NCBI GenBank assembly: GCA_022539475.1
Contig: VCMS01000046.1
Location: forward strand, 205,609-269,608
Direction of reading: 5' to 3'
From: Gracilaria domingensis
Taxonomy: Eukaryota > Rhodophyta > Florideophyceae > Gracilariales > Gracilariaceae
Length of the DNA: 64,000 nt
Shown: positions 55,377 to 64,000 of the stretch, piece after piece
Position numbering within the stretch: the stretch's first letter is position 1
Layout: every line of letters starts with the position of its first letter
The notes under the pieces: model-generated
Seen by the model: only the letters and a program-made list of their open reading frames with translations
Databases searched by the model: none
What the model was told of the DNA's origin: nothing
Position numbers and translations under genes: made by a program

Positions 55377-56770
55377 TTATCCGACCATCGCTTGATGTAG
55401 GTTAGCCGGCAACGCCGTCTTAGTTCGACGATGGTATTGCACGATCTTCGATCGGGGTAAGTGCTCCACGGGTTCGTCCGAATCCCGCGACGGCGGATAG
55501 CCATACCAGCGTACCTGGTACTGAACATACCCCTTCGGGTTCCAACTGTGTCCCACAATGTGGTCTACGACGAACTCTTTCGAGTATTCGCCCCGCTCGA
55601 GCTCTTCTTGCGAAGGGTCGTCAGCGCGCTGCGGTGGTGCCGTAACTTCGCCACCAGCGGTGCTATGAGTCTCTCCTGACGCCTTCGGCGGTGAACATGC
55701 CCTCTGTTGAGTGTTCGCTTCCCGTTTCCGGGGTTCCTCAAGCAGCTTCGCCGCTTCGGCGGGTCCGCGAACGGCTAGTTCACGCGGTAGTTCCCGTCAT
55801 GACGGTGAAGGCGGACGCGGAGGCGGATTGTTCACCACGGCACGTGCCGGTTCACGTGACGAGACGCGACGGTTCGCGGTGGTGGCACTGCCACGAGCTG
55901 TGATTGGCCCAATGTGTGGCGCGCGCTGCGCACCCCAAAATTTGTGGTGCGCAAGCGCTCCTGCAGCTGCAGTGTGCGTTTTCCCTAAATCAGGGCTGTA
56001 ATCCGTATCTCCAACGAGCGGTGCGCCGTCATGACTTAGACAAACGTCATGACGTGCGACTTTCGACTTCCCCAAGGCTGGGTGCAACGGTACACTACTA
56101 TTACCCGAACCGGGGTGTGTGATCTTCGCTTCAGCGAGCGTCTTCGCTTCTTCCTGCTCTGCAGTGTCTAAGGTACCGGGATCTCCCGTGCCTTCCTTAG
56201 CGCGCGCCCGCGAAGGCGGTATGTGGCGGTCGTCAGCGACGGTTTGCGGCGACTGCGCGTTCGGAATACTCTGTGATACAGTATCCAGCTTCGCTGTAGC
56301 CTCACTCGGCAGAGAAATCGAGTGTTCTTGATCAACTTCCAGCCTTGCCGTGGTAACGTCGCGAACGAGAGTATGCTCCGCGTCCTGTGCCGACGAGACG
56401 ATGGGCGCGTGTTCTGGCGACAATTCCCCAAGCGGGTGAGCGATACCAGTACCCTGGGACAACCTCGAGTCCGTTCGTTGCGTGCAGTATCCTTCCGAAA
56501 GGTCGCGATCCTTCGTAGAAGGTTGTGCATCCTCCGCGGAGTTCTGCGCTACAGCGGCCGACTGCAGCGCGTCCTTCGCGTCCTCAACACGCGATAGCAG
56601 GTGATCCTTCCCACTGCCAGTGGAGTCCGTAGCAACTACGTCTTCGACGGTGTCCTGAGGCGACTCCGCCTCCTCTTCATTATCTTTCCGTGAATCACGG
56701 TGCTGCGACGGTAGCGACACCGGTGACTCACTCTCCGCGACGACGCGTGAATCCTCCTCGTCTGTGTTCT
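55377..56770 (-). pseudogene. Element E pol end: linker and chromodomain
   Basis: The chromodomain reads KEFVVDHIVGHSW, YQVRWYGYPPSRDSDEPVEH, then LPRSKIVQYHRR and stops at 55377-55379. Upstream in the same frame, after one stop at 55797, is a 320-codon acidic Ser/Asp/Glu linker like that of A. Nothing of the integrase core is left. The last part of the open frame (56771-56858) lies beyond the probable element border. Confidence 0.75.
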
Positions 56771-56858
56771 GCAAAGTGGAATATAGTCTGTTCGCTTTGG
56801 AAACTAAGCTAGTTTTGGGGCTATTTGGGGCGCACGAGGGGGTAGCAGAGGCTGGCAC

Positions 56859-57173
56859 TCAAAAAATTAAGAAATTTTGGAATATTAAATTCCATTTCGC
56901 GCAGTTTAGTTCTTGGGTCCCCTAGTTTTTGTAGAGGTTCTACTTCGCCGCACCACCCCATTCACTCTTTTCCGCGACCCTCTCTCAAAACTGCACTCGT
57001 GCTAGTTTGCGTTTCCATTTTCTCCCATGTTGCAATGCCAATCGCAATTCATCCCACCTCAATCATCCCATCACTTCTTCCCAGTCCACACCACCCCCGC
57101 TATTTACCCATTTCTCGCCCATCACCCGTTCCCATCCTCTCTCTCCGTCTCCGCAAACGTCATTTTGTAGAAG
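56859..57173. other. No gene seen
   Basis: Intergenic stretch between the E remnant and the coiled-coil gene; AT-rich at first, then C-rich on the plus strand. Confidence 0.4.
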
Positions 57174-58157
57174 TCAGGTGGACAACCCTCCCCCTTCTCG
57201 TATACCCGCCTCGCCCCAAAACGGCTTCACATCCCTCCCATCCTTTCTCTCCTCCTGTCCCCTCAGAATCCCCTTCGCAGTCCGCGCTACCTCCGCCGCA
57301 CTCCTAAACCCAGTCACCACCGGAGCTCCCACTCCCTCCCGCGGCACCTCCTCCTCCACCTTCTTCATCTCCTTACGCCTCTTCTTCAGACGGCTCTTCC
57401 CATCCCCAACCCCACCACCCTTTGTCTTCGGTGTCACAGGAGACCCCTTCTGCACCGCCACCCTTCCCACACTTCCCTTCTCCGTCTTTCCCTCCACACC
57501 TCCTTTCACCCTCTCCTCTTCCACCAATCTTTGCCTCTTGCACAGCTCCTTCACCTCCTTCTCCAGCACGTCCAACCTCTCGTTCAGAACCCTATTCTCC
57601 TCCCGCAACTCTCCAACCTCCCTTCCCGCACACTCCACTATCCCATACACATGATTTCTCATCTCCACTCCCAATACCGACAACGAATTCCGCAGGCTCG
57701 AAATCGCCTCAACCGAAACACCACTACCACCCCCACTCAGCACCACACCGCCCATTTCCGTTACAATCTCCACAATTCCATCGTCCAGTTGCTCCTTCAT
57801 CACCAACCCCAACATCCCCACCCTCGCCTTCATCTCCCCCACAAACCGCATCTCCCTGTCACCCTCTCCGCCCCCACTCTCTATCTGGTCTCCAACCTCT
57901 AACTGACTCAGATGCACCGCACCCCTTCTCTCCATTGCGACCCCCTCCACCTCCAATTCTACCCCCTTCTCCACCTCATCACCATCCCCTCTCCTCGCCT
58001 CACACTTCTTTCCTTCATCAGCCACTTCCTTCTTCTGCGACATCCGACCAGCCGCCGTAATCACGTCCTCTTCCCGCTTTGGTGACGGCGTCTGCGGTAC
58101 CTCCTTCCCCTCCAACAGCACCCACAGCTCCTCATCCTTCACGTATCCGTTCGACAT
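57174..58157 (-). CDS. Glu/Lys-rich coiled-coil protein, function unknown
   Basis: 327 residues from the Met at 58157 (MSNGYVKDEELWVLLEGKE); an in-frame start at 58253 is less likely. A charged Glu/Lys/Gly region comes first, then a heptad-patterned coiled coil (VGELREENRVLNERLDVLEK and following), then basic clusters (KSRLKKRRKEMKK) and a short tail with FRSAAEVARTAKGILRG. Strand asymmetry is extreme: the coding strand is purine-rich. A basic coiled-coil protein could be structural, nucleic-acid binding or an ORF1-like protein of a retroelement; no reverse transcriptase frame is next to it. I do not recognise the family. Confidence 0.5.
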   Translation of the reverse strand: MSNGYVKDEELWVLLEGKEVPQTPSPKREEDVITAAGRMSQKKEVADEGKKCEARRGDGDEVEKGVELEVEGVAMERRGAVHLSQLEVGDQIESGGGEGDREMRFVGEMKARVGMLGLVMKEQLDDGIVEIVTEMGGVVLSGGGSGVSVEAISSLRNSLSVLGVEMRNHVYGIVECAGREVGELREENRVLNERLDVLEKEVKELCKRQRLVEEERVKGGVEGKTEKGSVGRVAVQKGSPVTPKTKGGGVGDGKSRLKKRRKEMKKVEEEVPREGVGAPVVTGFRSAAEVARTAKGILRGQEERKDGRDVKPFWGEAGIREGGGLST

Positions 58158-58489
58158 CTTCAGAAGAACAAGTAGTAGTTGGATCGAAGTTTCCGCTGCG
58201 ATACAGTGCAATCGAGCTAAACTGTGCTCTCCACCCCCACTGTCCAACCACACGGGCTATATCCAGCACCATGATTGTCCCTGTTTCCCTCATCCCATTT
58301 CCCGCCAAAACATCTACTGTACACCTCCGCACCTTCCACTATTTAAGCGCCATCTCTCTGTCTCCTCTTCGCGCTCACATAATCCCCACCCACCTCGCCT
58401 CGACCGGCGATATTTTTCTCTTCCAGCATAACCTCACTCGATGGTTATAGCAAAACAGGAAGATATTGCCAGTGGAGGCAAGCTAGGGA

Positions 58490-58765
58490 CTAGTGATTGT
58501 ACTTAGAGTTGCTCACCCTCTGTCTCGACTGGGGGCATGTTCTTCTTCCGTCACATCCTGTCTGGGTTGTGACAAAAAAAGAATATGTCACCACTCGACA
58601 CCGGATGGGTAACAATGATAGCACGTAGAGTAGTTCATCCTCCCTCTCAGCGTCCACTGGGGATATATTGATGTTCTCTCACATCCTTTCCCGGTTGTCA
58701 TACAAGAGAAATACATCTCCAATGGAGAAGGAGAATTTAGTTGTGATAACACGTAAAGGTAACAA
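58490..58765. repeat. Degenerate tandem repeat, unit about 125 bp
   Basis: Units begin near 58495, 58618 and 58746, with shared words TAGAGTTGCTCACCCTC against TAGAGTAGTTCATCCTC, TCACATCCT.T...GGTTGT, and GATAGCACGTA against GATAACACGTA. Only two full units are recognisable. Confidence 0.55.
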
Positions 58766-58796
58766 TGTAATAAACAATAATTTTATGCTACTATCT

Positions 58797-59117
58797 CTAA
58801 CCAACCTTTCGAAAACCAGCTATGACATGAGCTGGGTTACTCGAGCCAAAGATGGCAGATCCTGCAACTGAAATGTTTGCACCGGCCTTCACTACTGCTT
58901 TCACAGTACTCAGTCCAATACCTCCATCCACCTGTATCCCTATTCTTGGGTACAACTTCCTTGCATGTCGCACCTTATCAAGAACACCCTCCATAAACGC
59001 CTGTCCTCCAAACCCTGGCTCCACCGTCATCAACAATAACATGTCTACAACTCCTTCCTTCATAAGTGCTTCTACGACCTTTATAGACGTATTCGGGCGC
59101 AACCCAACTCCATCCTT
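58797..59117 (-). pseudogene. Ribulose-phosphate 3-epimerase, C-terminal fragment
   Basis: About 105 codons with the signature LLMTVEPGFGGQAFM, IQVDGGIGLSTV (catalytic Asp) and GANISVAGSAIFG, the last three strands of the TIM barrel of pentose-phosphate and Calvin-cycle ribulose-phosphate 3-epimerase. The N-terminal half with the metal-binding His and Asp of the HLDVMDG type is absent; a TAA stands immediately upstream in frame. It could be a 3' exon, since ATTAAAAG before GATGGAG might be an acceptor, but I see no matching upstream exon before the next gene. More likely a truncated copy. Confidence 0.65.
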
Positions 59118-59514
59118 TTAATCATGGCAATCCGATTGAAGCTATAAAACCCGTTCACCTCATTTATGAAGCCAAAATGGCTCCTTTCATCCTGTATTCA
59201 AGCTCCCCGTAACTCGTACTTTACAACTACTTTACAACTCAGGTTCGAAATCAGTTTCATTCATTGCACACTTTTTACTCTTCCACCTACCTTTCATAAA
59301 ACATCATCACACTTTGTGGCTTGTCGTCTCATACAAGGCCTATCATTCATTCAGTACAATCACATATCATACATTTCGCTCACTTTCACAAAGTGAACCA
59401 TGTTCCCGTTCTGCGCTTCCCAACCGTTTGTACTTACGTATCACTCTTTACCCCAGCAGTTCTCCGCCCCATGTTCCATTTTTATCGTCACACAAAAACA
59501 ATCGAACACTTGCA

Positions 59515-60417
59515 ATGAACTCCCAGTCCGACATGCCTCCGACTCCGCCTCCGAGTCCCAGATACTCTGACGTCCCTCAGGCCTCGTCTCCCGCTCGAAG
59601 GACTCGGGCCGTTATTGTTGGAAGGGGTCGCATAGGTACCATGCTGGCGAACGAAGAAGATACGGTCATTTCCGCACACGAATTCTGCAGCATGGCTGCA
59701 ACCTCTCATCTTTCTGATGTACCGATACTAGTTTGTGGAAGAACGAACACCCTGGAGACCGTAATTCAGGCTTGCCCTTATTCGCTCAGAGAGAATCTCG
59801 TTTTCTTCCAGAATGGAGACATCATACCATTGCTTTCGAAGCTCGGTGTGGACAAATGTTCAAAAGTTGTCCTATACGTTGGTGTCCCCTCAAGAAACGC
59901 AGCTCCGCAGGATGGTGTCACTCCTCAAAGTCCGGATGGTCTCACTGTCGCAACAGGAAAGTGGGCCTCCAACGTTGCAGACAGGTTTAGGTCTATGGGT
60001 CTCACTTGCCGGGTTGTCGACGAAGACACATTTCTCGTAAGCTATTATGAGAAGCTCGTGTGGCTATCAGCGTTCAACATCGTCGGGGCCTCAAGAGGTT
60101 TCATTCCTATGGACGTAGTCGCTACGGAGTGCAGTACGATTGTGCTCACAATAATGAAAGAGCTGTTGAAGATAGTTTCGCTTAAGACAGGTACTACTTT
60201 CAACCTGGAAGAGACCGTTGGGCGACTTCTTGCATATGGGAAAACTCTCGTTGGCTTCCCTACTTCTTTCTCCGACTTTCAGTTTAGGAACGCGTACTTC
60301 TACCACTTTTCCCGCCAAGAAAGAAACATTGTAGGCAGTGACCTCGCTCCTTTTCATACAAACTACGTCAACGTTGTTAAGGAAAAGTTATCCCCCTCCC
60401 CATTCCCCCAGCTTTGA
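59515..60417 (+). CDS. Ketopantoate reductase (ApbA/PanE)-like protein
   Basis: 300 residues from ATG 59515, chosen because the upstream 67 codons are low-complexity and the next in-frame start lies only in non-conserved sequence. The N-terminus is Pro/Ser-rich. Rossmann dinucleotide motif AVIVGRGRIGTML at about residue 30, LVFFQNGDI (the NG motif of the family), and after the hinge ASNVADRFRSMGL, YYEKLVWLSAFNIVGA with the Lys and Asn equivalent to the catalytic pair. PanE reduces ketopantoate to pantoate with NADPH in pantothenate and CoA synthesis. The Gly-x-Gly-x-x-Gly is GRGRIG. Family assignment is reasonable; exact substrate is not proven. Confidence 0.6.
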   Translation: MNSQSDMPPTPPPSPRYSDVPQASSPARRTRAVIVGRGRIGTMLANEEDTVISAHEFCSMAATSHLSDVPILVCGRTNTLETVIQACPYSLRENLVFFQNGDIIPLLSKLGVDKCSKVVLYVGVPSRNAAPQDGVTPQSPDGLTVATGKWASNVADRFRSMGLTCRVVDEDTFLVSYYEKLVWLSAFNIVGASRGFIPMDVVATECSTIVLTIMKELLKIVSLKTGTTFNLEETVGRLLAYGKTLVGFPTSFSDFQFRNAYFYHFSRQERNIVGSDLAPFHTNYVNVVKEKLSPSPFPQL

Positions 60418-61043
60418 GGTTAGAACACATGACTTTTCGGTGTTCTAAACCTTTTAGAGATAGTTAAACATAAAAGTTACTTTATCGAAATGACCTGTTC
60501 CTATTACATTACTTATATTGTTCGTCCTTCTGTGGTTCAAATATGCCCCTTTAAATCCTACATCCGTTATCACTAATACTTCGCTAAGATTTTGCTAGAT
60601 AGAAAATGGTCATTCCATATCATTAAAGTGCACGATACTAGTAACGAAAAAAGTACAAAAATTGTGATATTTCTGAAGAACTAAGCGTTTGCATTACTTG
60701 GGGCACCCATATAAAGTAAGGTAAACCTTTTATGGGCTTCAACCCATAATGGAGGTTGTTTTACTCTTCTTGATTTCTAAGCTCATGTAAAGATATTTAC
60801 AGTTTTCTTTACCCACTTGAACCCGTACATATAATTTATGACTAAATCATCCTTTCTTTACTTCAAATCGATGCAAAAACTTCTCCTCCTAGTAACGTTT
60901 TAAAACAGTACTACAATACCCGTATATGGTCGTTCTTAGACTCTTTTTATACTACGAAACACCTTGTGAACATCAATCACATCCTTCCCATTCGTATACC
61001 CACACCCATTTGCAAAACGAACCCTTTCGAAAGCTTTCGAAAC
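60418..61043. other. No gene seen
   Basis: AT-rich spacer with the 5' flank of the HAD gene; no TATA element is placed convincingly. Confidence 0.4.
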
Positions 61044-61915
61044 ATGTATAACTCAGAAGTTAGAGCCCAAGAAGTAACTCCTCAGCAGCTGGCTAACGAA
61101 ATATTCGAAAATGGCTACGCCGTGATTAGTGATATTGACGGTACTCTGAAAAGAGCTGGGGAGAACATTCCTGCCGAAACAGTCAAATGCATGAAGTACA
61201 TCAACGCACGCGTTGGTTTCGGAATTGCTACTGGGCGAGATATAGAGGATGCCGAGAGTTTCATGGAGCACCTGGGTGGCTACACTTTTGGCATCTCTGG
61301 AAACCAAGGCGCACGGGTGAGATTATCCAATGGTACCGAAATTGATCAGGACCTTGACAGGGAAGGCTACGAAAGATGTGCAGCCGATCTTGAGAGACTT
61401 GCACTCTCCTTAAATGAATCGCACGGACTTCACGAAGAGCGTCAACAAGCAGTTGTGAGCACTAGAAGAGACAGTGGACTCCCTAACTTCACGTACAACG
61501 GACTGTCGAAGAGGAAAACAGAAGTTAACTCCGGTATTTCAAATGTGTTGACATCCTTTCCGAACCTGGTTGCGTACCCTCAAGATGAAAACTGTGACAT
61601 TGGGGACATTTGTTTCACGAAAAAAGTGGGGCGCTAGCCTTGGTTGAAAACGACCCCCAGTTTGACACACATTTAATCGTTGCTTTCGGGAATGCTTCCA
61701 ATGATGGCCCTCTATATGAAATGGCAACCCTGGCAGTTCATGTGAAGGGAGACGACCATCCAGCAGCGGTAACATATCTTGTTGATGGGGTGGAGGACGT
61801 GCATGAGACCATCAGAAGGGTGGCAGAACTGTACGGGTACAGAAAATGCAAGTGTCAATGGTTTAGAAATGCTCTTGGAATTTGTTTCAAGTGCTACGAT
61901 GCCTGTAATACTTAG
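61044..61915 (+). pseudogene. HAD-IIB (trehalose-phosphatase-like) phosphatase, frameshifted
   Basis: Starts at ATG 61044. HAD motif I is intact, VISDIDGTL, with both Asp; motif II is GIATGRDIED; the cap region has FGISGNQGARVRL, similar to trehalose-6-phosphate phosphatases. The frame stops at 61637, but the C-terminal part (ALALVENDPQF, motif IV AFGNASNDGPLYE, VEDVHETIRRVAEL) continues in the next frame to 61915. The shift falls in a run of six A at about 61619-61624: one missing base explains it, so a sequencing error is possible as well as a real mutation. Motif IV has GN where GD is usual. An AATAAA lies at 61936. Tail to tail with its paralogue at 61968-62879. Confidence 0.7.
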
Positions 61916-61967
61916 CTATGATATGAGATCTCAGTAATAAAAGTGTCGTATATATCTCAATACCCTT

Positions 61968-62879
61968 TTATGACTCATGGTGGTTTTTATCGTGCTGCTT
62001 TTCCTCGTAGCCGTACAACAGAGCCACCAACATAATTGTCGAATGTACACCCTCCACGCTTTCGAACAGGTTGTGTACTCCACCCGGGATAAAATCTTCC
62101 TTGACGTGAACGCCGTACACGCCTACCTCATGCAAAGGCCCGTCGCTCAAAGCACTTCCGAACGTCACGACGTCATCCGTATCAATAAATCTCGGTTCAT
62201 TATCCACAAGATTTGCTCCTCCGCTTCCTTTTGTGTATCGCTTGTCCACAATTTCGCAACTTTTATCGCCAGGATAGATAACAAACGCATCCATCTTCTG
62301 CAACAGGTCCCCAATAGCAGAATCCACTTCTTCTCTCCACTGCCACAGTTTGTTGTACACGAAATTGGGAAGGCCACTATCACTTCTGGTCTCCACGAAC
62401 CCCTTCTCATCATCATTCACAATACCATGCCTCCTATTCAAATCCCTTGCCAGTAACAGTAGTCCGTCAACAGTGTGGTCAAGGGTGTGATCATTGAATG
62501 CACCCTTAATTTCCCTCTCGTCAGAGAAACGCAGGAAAGCTCCATGATTCGCCGAGACACCAAACTTATAGTCTCCGAGTCCTTCCAATTTCCCCTCCAC
62601 GTCGCCCACATCACCCCCTGTGACAAGTCCGAAACCAACACGTTCGTCAATGAACTTCATACACTTCACAACTTCTTCTGGAATTGACTCTCCTTCTCTT
62701 CTCAACGTTCCATCAACGGAACTTAATATACCGTAACCATTGGCATATATGAACTTAGACAAGGTATTGGGTGAAATTTCCGCCAAGTCTCTCTGTTCCT
62801 CTGCCATTTTTCCTGATACAGTCACCATACTGCCACAAGTACCGCATAGACAGGAACTGTATAGACTTCTCAGTTTCAT
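61968..62879 (-). CDS. HAD-IIB-like protein lacking the nucleophile Asp
   Basis: 303 codons from 62879; the Met at 62807 (MAEEQRD) aligns better with its paralogue and may be the real start. It is colinear with 61044-61915 throughout, but motif I reads LSSVDGTL: the nucleophilic Asp is Ser. Motif II is GLVTGGDVGD, and motif IV TFGSALSDGPLHE has SD for ND. Cap segment FGVSANHGAFLRF recalls trehalose-phosphatase. With the nucleophile gone, phosphatase activity is unlikely; a regulatory or binding role is possible (inference). The frame is fully open, which argues that it is still under selection. The 3' ends of the two genes are only about 50 bp apart. Confidence 0.7.
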   Translation of the reverse strand: MKLRSLYSSCLCGTCGSMVTVSGKMAEEQRDLAEISPNTLSKFIYANGYGILSSVDGTLRREGESIPEEVVKCMKFIDERVGFGLVTGGDVGDVEGKLEGLGDYKFGVSANHGAFLRFSDEREIKGAFNDHTLDHTVDGLLLLARDLNRRHGIVNDDEKGFVETRSDSGLPNFVYNKLWQWREEVDSAIGDLLQKMDAFVIYPGDKSCEIVDKRYTKGSGGANLVDNEPRFIDTDDVVTFGSALSDGPLHEVGVYGVHVKEDFIPGGVHNLFESVEGVHSTIMLVALLYGYEEKQHDKNHHES

Positions 62880-63143
62880 ACTTCTCTTAAAAGCAACCTT
62901 AAGTGCAGTTTCAAAAGCGTTAGGACGCTACATGTTCAATTGCAAATTGACTGGTGCCACCAATGATGTTAACGATACCGAGCATTTGGCATGTTGCAAT
63001 TAGACGCAACTGGACCAAAGACGTTTGACATTTGTTCAATTACCAGTCTGTCGCACGTTTTCTATGTTCATATGTATAGCCTTGTAATAGTATACTACTC
63101 TTAATACTCGTAAGACACTCATAATTTACTAATCATCTCATTC
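62880..63143. other. Spacer, no gene seen
   Basis: AT-rich spacer between two minus-strand genes; it must hold the promoter of the HAD-like gene. Confidence 0.4.
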
Positions 63144-64000
63144 TCATCCACTTCGAGGCGCTCGCAGCCTCATTATTGGCAAATCGTCATCACTACTACT
63201 CTCGAGCACTTCGGTTCTACCGGCCTCTGCTTCCACACCAATCTCCACGACCACTTGGTCTTCGTCCATGTCAACCGCCCCACCCTCTTTATCGGACAAC
63301 AGTTCATCCTCCGCCTCCTCCTCCTCGTCACCATTGACAAACGTGGGTCGGAAATCCCGCACCCGATGAACAGCATCAGGTAGTGCGTAGCCCTCTGGTA
63401 CCATGTACATGTGGTATCTAACCAGCAAATCCATAGACTCGGGCCTATCCACCTTGTCCTTCCCACTTGCTCCAGCATGTGTCACATCACCACGGCCCAC
63501 GAATACAGAGTACGGTGGGATGATTATCTTCTTTGCTGGATACACCTCCGACATCACTCGCAACTGTTGGTTGTTCATCCCCACCAGTTGATGGCTTCCA
63601 GCGCTCACCCAGAGAGGAAAGCCCTCTTTCCCAGAGGCCATTACAAAGTATCCGGGGTTGCCAGTATTCATTGTTTCCTTCGTAACCAGACCACTGAAGT
63701 CGGTGTGCAGCGTCTGGCGCTTGCACTTTCTCGTCGTCCCCAGAAATCGACCACCAGCTTTCGGAGTGTACATCTTCACAGCTTCCCTTTCATTGTCCCA
63801 TAGTCCCAAAGCCGCAGCAATTGTACCCATTCGAACATCAAGTAAAGCACGCGACCTTACAACCCACCTGAGCTCCTCATTATCCTCCGGCTTCTCCACC
63901 GTACCCCAACGTGTCGACATCACTCTCCCCTCAAATGGTCCATCGCTACCGTCCTTCCATCCTTCATCATCGTTGATTATTTGAACAAACGACTTCTGTT
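63144..64000 (-). CDS. Fe(II)/2-oxoglutarate dioxygenase-like protein, partial
   Basis: Open to the window edge on the minus strand; codons upstream of 63923 (SFVQIINDDEGWKDG ...) stay open, so the true start lies outside. A double-stranded beta-helix pattern is visible: QTLHTDFSG (first His and Asp), PLWVSAGSHQLV, IIPPYSVFVGRGDVTHAG (distal His) and RYHMYM with an Arg that could hold 2-oxoglutarate. This HxD...H arrangement is the iron site of such oxygenases and of some cupins. The C-terminal 65 residues are acidic and low-complexity. Substrate unknown. Confidence 0.5.
   Translation of the reverse strand, partial: QKSFVQIINDDEGWKDGSDGPFEGRVMSTRWGTVEKPEDNEELRWVVRSRALLDVRMGTIAAALGLWDNEREAVKMYTPKAGGRFLGTTRKCKRQTLHTDFSGLVTKETMNTGNPGYFVMASGKEGFPLWVSAGSHQLVGMNNQQLRVMSEVYPAKKIIIPPYSVFVGRGDVTHAGASGKDKVDRPESMDLLVRYHMYMVPEGYALPDAVHRVRDFRPTFVNGDEEEEAEDELLSDKEGGAVDMDEDQVVVEIGVEAEAGRTEVLESSSDDDLPIMRLRAPRSG

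Larger units (their letters stand above)
53199..56770 (-). mobile_element. Element E: truncated gypsy element related to A and B
   Basis: Retains the 3' LTR, polypurine tract, antisense gene, CT-rich tract, chromodomain and pol linker. Integrase core, RT, gag and 5' LTR are missing to the right, where host-like AT-rich DNA begins near 56770. Same orientation as A-D. The right border is judged only from the change in sequence character. Confidence 0.75.

Noticed and set aside
57422-58060. 212-codon plus-strand Pro/Ser-rich frame
   Set aside because: Complement of the purine-rich coiled-coil gene; pure composition effect.

Overview
This window is nuclear DNA of a eukaryote. Its genes are uninterrupted, monocistronic and on both strands, and it holds nested Ty3/gypsy LTR retrotransposons, a hAT-like non-autonomous element and long AT-rich stretches with no genes. 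My best guess is a compact, intron-poor red alga (florideophyte type). That is inference from gene style and the chromodomain gypsy elements; no rRNA or organelle marker here proves it.

Layout. 1-12.5 kb: gene-poor host DNA with one LTR relic, a hAT-like element (2955-3606), a divergent pair of secreted Thr/Pro-repeat protein genes (one intact, one broken), several perfect or near-perfect palindromes, and a decayed gene with 35-residue acidic repeats. 12.5-42.3 kb: a retrotransposon nest. Element C (CCHC-type gag) was invaded three times: by element A in its integrase, by element B in its reverse transcriptase (12,526 bp, 978-bp LTRs, 5-bp target duplication GGCGC), and in gag by an element that left only a solo LTR, D (964 bp, duplication CTCGT). 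All lie in minus orientation. 42.3-53.2 kb: host DNA with a methyltransferase pseudogene carrying two separate insertions, a small secreted-protein gene and a Myb/SANT-like gene whose 3' end is cut by an LTR. 53.2-56.8 kb: element E, a truncated relative of A and B. 57-64 kb: a host cluster with a coiled-coil protein, a fragment of ribulose-phosphate 3-epimerase, a ketopantoate-reductase-like gene, two tail-to-tail HAD phosphatase paralogues (one frameshifted, one lacking the nucleophile Asp) and a partial Fe(II)/2OG-oxygenase-like gene.

The most interesting signal is a gene encoded antisense to gag-pol in A, B and E. It starts 42 bp (A), 29 bp (B) and 80 bp (E) inside the 3' LTR, just past the polypurine tract, and reads inward toward the chromodomain end of pol. 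Protein blocks are conserved between the diverged copies although every copy of A and B carries stops or frameshifts. This points to an accessory antisense protein that was under protein-level selection while the family was active. I do not recognise its fold. Frames of A, B and C carry nonsense mutations, indels and deletions of catalytic parts, so none looks autonomous now.
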